Source of the DNA: Desulfocapsa sp. | GTDB taxonomy: Bacteria > Desulfobacterota > Desulfobulbia > Desulfobulbales > Desulfocapsaceae | Assembly (NCBI GenBank): GCA_030635405.1 | Contig: DAOVZA010000009.1 | Coordinates: 1 to 16,190 of the forward strand | Direction: 5' to 3' | DNA: 16,190 nt | Part shown: positions 14,896-16,190 of the stretch, one piece after another | How the letters are laid out: each line of letters starts with the position of its first letter | How positions within the stretch are numbered: the stretch's first letter is position 1 | Notes under the pieces: generated by a model | Databases searched by the model: none | The model's input: only the letters and a program-made list of their open reading frames with translations | What the model was told of the DNA's origin: nothing | Translations under genes and position numbers: made by a program

Positions 14896-15163
14896 GTTCG
14901 TTTGCAAGCCACTCATGGTAAACCTCCCTTTCTTCACGGCTGGCACGGCGGAAACTTATTATCCGCTCACCGTTTTCTGTATGGACAACCGATAATACAG
15001 CTAAATAATCAAAGACATAGGCAAAAGACTGAGTACGGTTTTCGTTATTGCGAGTTGTACTAACGTCAAGCCTGAAAGGACTATCCAGTACATAACCAGC
15101 TACGGCAAAGTCGAGACCATGCTTTTTAAGATTACGTTGCCTTTTTGACTCATTCCATTTCAT
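14888..15163 (-). CDS. brnT: BrnT toxin
   Basis: BrnT is a small RNase-fold toxin of type II toxin-antitoxin systems related to RelE. The 91-residue protein shows the family motifs: WNESKRQRNLKKHGLDFA at residues 3-20, the D(V)STTRNNENRTQ turn near 33-45, SVVHTENGERIISFRRASREEREVY at about 57-82. The start at 15163 gives the normal MKWNE N-terminus. No ribosome site precedes it; the predicted promoter would place the RNA start almost at the ATG. It is the first gene of the pair, with brnA overlapping its stop. Confidence 0.92.
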   Translation of the reverse strand: MKWNESKRQRNLKKHGLDFAVAGYVLDSPFRLDVSTTRNNENRTQSFAYVFDYLAVLSVVHTENGERIISFRRASREEREVYHEWLANEHE

Positions 15164-15170
15164 CTATGTT

Positions 15171-15199
15171 AATGTAGTAACAAAAACTGAATTTGTCAA
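15171..15199 (-). promoter_or_regulatory. brnTA promoter
   Basis: On the minus strand a perfect TTGACA (15194-15199) is followed after exactly 17 bases by TACATT (15171-15176). The sequence GTTACTACATTAAC around the -10 is a loose dyad (GTTA...TAAC) that could be the BrnA operator. The start point would be about 15163-15165, at the brnT ATG. Confidence 0.7.
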
Positions 15200-15224
15200 T
15201 TATATCTTCTATATTACTGATAGA

Positions 15225-15302
15225 TTAGTTATGAAATTTTAGTTCTATAGTATACTTTTGATGGATTTTTTTGTATTCAAGCAGGTTGTCATCTTCAAGC
15301 AT
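15225..15302 (-). CDS. 25-residue ORF at cassette start
   Basis: An ATG at 15302 opens 25 codons, acidic then lysine-rich (MLEDDNLLEYKKIHQKY...). It begins five bases after the end of the attC-like site behind the HAD gene, where integron cassettes normally start their ORF. No product is recognised and no strong ribosome site is seen. It could be a chance ORF, a small peptide gene, or the remnant of a longer cassette gene. Confidence 0.3.
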   Translation of the reverse strand: MLEDDNLLEYKKIHQKYTIELKFHN

Positions 15303-15307
15303 TTTAG

Positions 15308-15357
15308 CAATAACCGCAATTATGAGGAGCGAAGCGACGATTAATTTCCGGTGTAGC
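15308..15357 (-). repeat. Weak attC-like site overlapping the HAD stop codon
   Basis: On the minus strand GC-A-ACCG-AATTA arms (left end GCTACAC at 15357-15351, right end GTTATTG at 15314-15308) pair imperfectly around a loop with CGCTTCGCTC, the same loop sequence as in the site at 12815-12877. The left arm has one extra base, as in true attC sites. The outer cores are poor matches, so this is a degraded or false site. Confidence 0.4.
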
Positions 15358-16015
15358 AATCTATTATCCCGTTTGTTAAAAAGTTGGGAAAGACATTTGT
15401 TACACCTGCAGACTTTAGTTTCTCAGCAGCTTGACCACTGCCGATACCAATAAAGTTAATTTTGAGGTTCCGTGCTGTAATGAAATCCCAGTACCCGTCT
15501 CCAATTGAAATTATTTGTTCGAAATCAGCGACATTAAAAAACGAATGTGCCGCAGATATAGCGTGTCGCAAAATATCTTCACGAGTCTCAAATTCACTGG
15601 CGGTTACTAACAATTCTTGAGGAGATTCCAATCCTATAAGGTCGAGTTTTTTATTTGCTGGTTGCCTGAAAGAGCCTGTAGCAAGAGTATATGCTAGTCT
15701 AGCGTCTAATTGGAGTTTTTTAAAAAACTTACGAGCACCTGGAATCTCACAAAATGTGTTTTCATCAACACTGTCATTAAAGCAACAAGATACTTCTGAA
15801 GCAAACTCTTCCCTTTCGTTATTATTTGGATTGCTGCCGAAGTTTTTACGAAAGACCTCAGCGAAGATCCAAGAATCAGTATGATGTTTGTAACTTCCCC
15901 AATTTGTGTTCACTTCGGGAATCTTTAATTCGGAATACGCTTGAAGGTAGCATTTTTGATGTAGGGGCACGGAATCAGTAAGAGTTCCGTCAATATCTAA
16001 AACATAAAGTATCAT
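15341..16015 (-). CDS. HAD-superfamily hydrolase (phosphatase-like)
   Basis: HAD hydrolases are usually phosphatases. This 224-residue protein has motif I VLDIDGTLTDS (nucleophile Asp7 and acid/base Asp9), a helical cap at about 15-90, motif II in LATGSF near 120, a lysine in NKKLDLIG near 127, and motif IV ISIGDGYWDFITA near 170. Length and cap placement fit the phosphoglycolate-phosphatase-like group, but substrate is unknown. The ATG lies about 16 bases after the attC-like site at 16032-16104 and the stop lies in another attC-like repeat, so it looks like an integron cassette gene. No strong ribosome site or promoter is visible; it may rely on readthrough from upstream. Confidence 0.85.
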   Translation of the reverse strand: MILYVLDIDGTLTDSVPLHQKCYLQAYSELKIPEVNTNWGSYKHHTDSWIFAEVFRKNFGSNPNNNEREEFASEVSCCFNDSVDENTFCEIPGARKFFKKLQLDARLAYTLATGSFRQPANKKLDLIGLESPQELLVTASEFETREDILRHAISAAHSFFNVADFEQIISIGDGYWDFITARNLKINFIGIGSGQAAEKLKSAGVTNVFPNFLTNGIIDCYTGN

Positions 16016-16031
16016 AAAGGCTCTCTACGTG

Positions 16032-16104
16032 AGATAACGTTTGAGTTGTGGGGATTTCACGAAGCGCAGCGTAGTGAAATTCCCGCACGAACGATTTGTT
16101 AGGC
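16032..16104 (-). repeat. attC-like site between the partial gene and the HAD gene
   Basis: A 73-base imperfect palindrome has inner arms ATTTCAC (16054-16060) and GTGAAAT (16074-16080), extended by GGGA/TCCC and GTTG/CGAAC with unpaired bases. On the minus strand it runs from GCCTAAC, a full match to the RYYYAAC core, to GTTATCT. The extra bases lie in the left arm, as in authentic attC sites. It begins six bases past the stop of one gene and ends 16 bases before the start of the next. Confidence 0.72.
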
Positions 16105-16110
16105 TCATGA

Positions 16111-16190
16111 TTAACCGATCCCTCTTTCGTAGATTTGATGCCCATTGACTGTTACAGAATATAAAACAAAATGCTCACGAGCTATATCTA
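16111..16190 (-). CDS. C-terminal end of an unknown cassette gene (partial)
   Basis: The minus strand is open from the window edge to a TAA at 16111-16113, giving 25 residues ending HFVLYSVTVNGHQIYERGIG. The product is not recognised. The stop sits six bases ahead of the attC-like site, the normal place for a cassette gene. Its N-terminus is outside the window. Confidence 0.5.
   Translation of the reverse strand, partial: DIAREHFVLYSVTVNGHQIYERGIG

Overview
The window looks like a chromosomal segment of a delta-proteobacterium-like organism, probably Desulfobacterota. This is inferred from F0 ATP synthase a and c genes sitting apart from F1 genes, from an IHF/HU-like protein, RimO, a long UbiD-type decarboxylase and a double-HD signalling protein, and from the codon style. 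Nothing in the window fixes the species.

Region 1 (1-11400) is ordinary core genome. On the plus strand it holds the 3' part of atpB, then atpE with a strong terminator, then a nucleoside phosphorylase-family gene tightly followed by rimO. Facing these on the minus strand are an IHF/HU-like gene; a run of five closely spaced genes (glycine-zipper lipoprotein, yjbQ, an 80-residue unknown, a UbiD-family decarboxylase and an RluB/RsuA-type pseudouridine synthase) that appears to run from one promoter near 7265 to one terminator near 3480; a cbpA-cbpM co-chaperone pair; an Fsr-like MFS transporter; and a protein with two HD domains, the second a canonical HD-GYP.

Region 2 (11400-12800) is decayed accessory DNA: a short frameshifted minus-strand gene and an IS91-family transposase that has lost its catalytic middle.

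Region 3 (12800-16190) reads as a stretch of integron gene cassettes, all genes on the minus strand, with attC-like inverted repeats directly behind the genes. In transcription order: the C-terminal end of an unknown gene, an attC-like site, a HAD phosphatase-like gene, a weaker attC-like site overlapping its stop codon, a 25-codon ORF, a BrnT/BrnA toxin-antitoxin pair, an ORF-less group II intron in the opposite orientation, a PIN/ribbon-helix-helix toxin-antitoxin pair, and a third attC-like site. No integrase gene is visible. The two toxin-antitoxin pairs carry their own promoters and probably stabilise the array. The intron lacks its reverse transcriptase/maturase and would need one supplied in trans.
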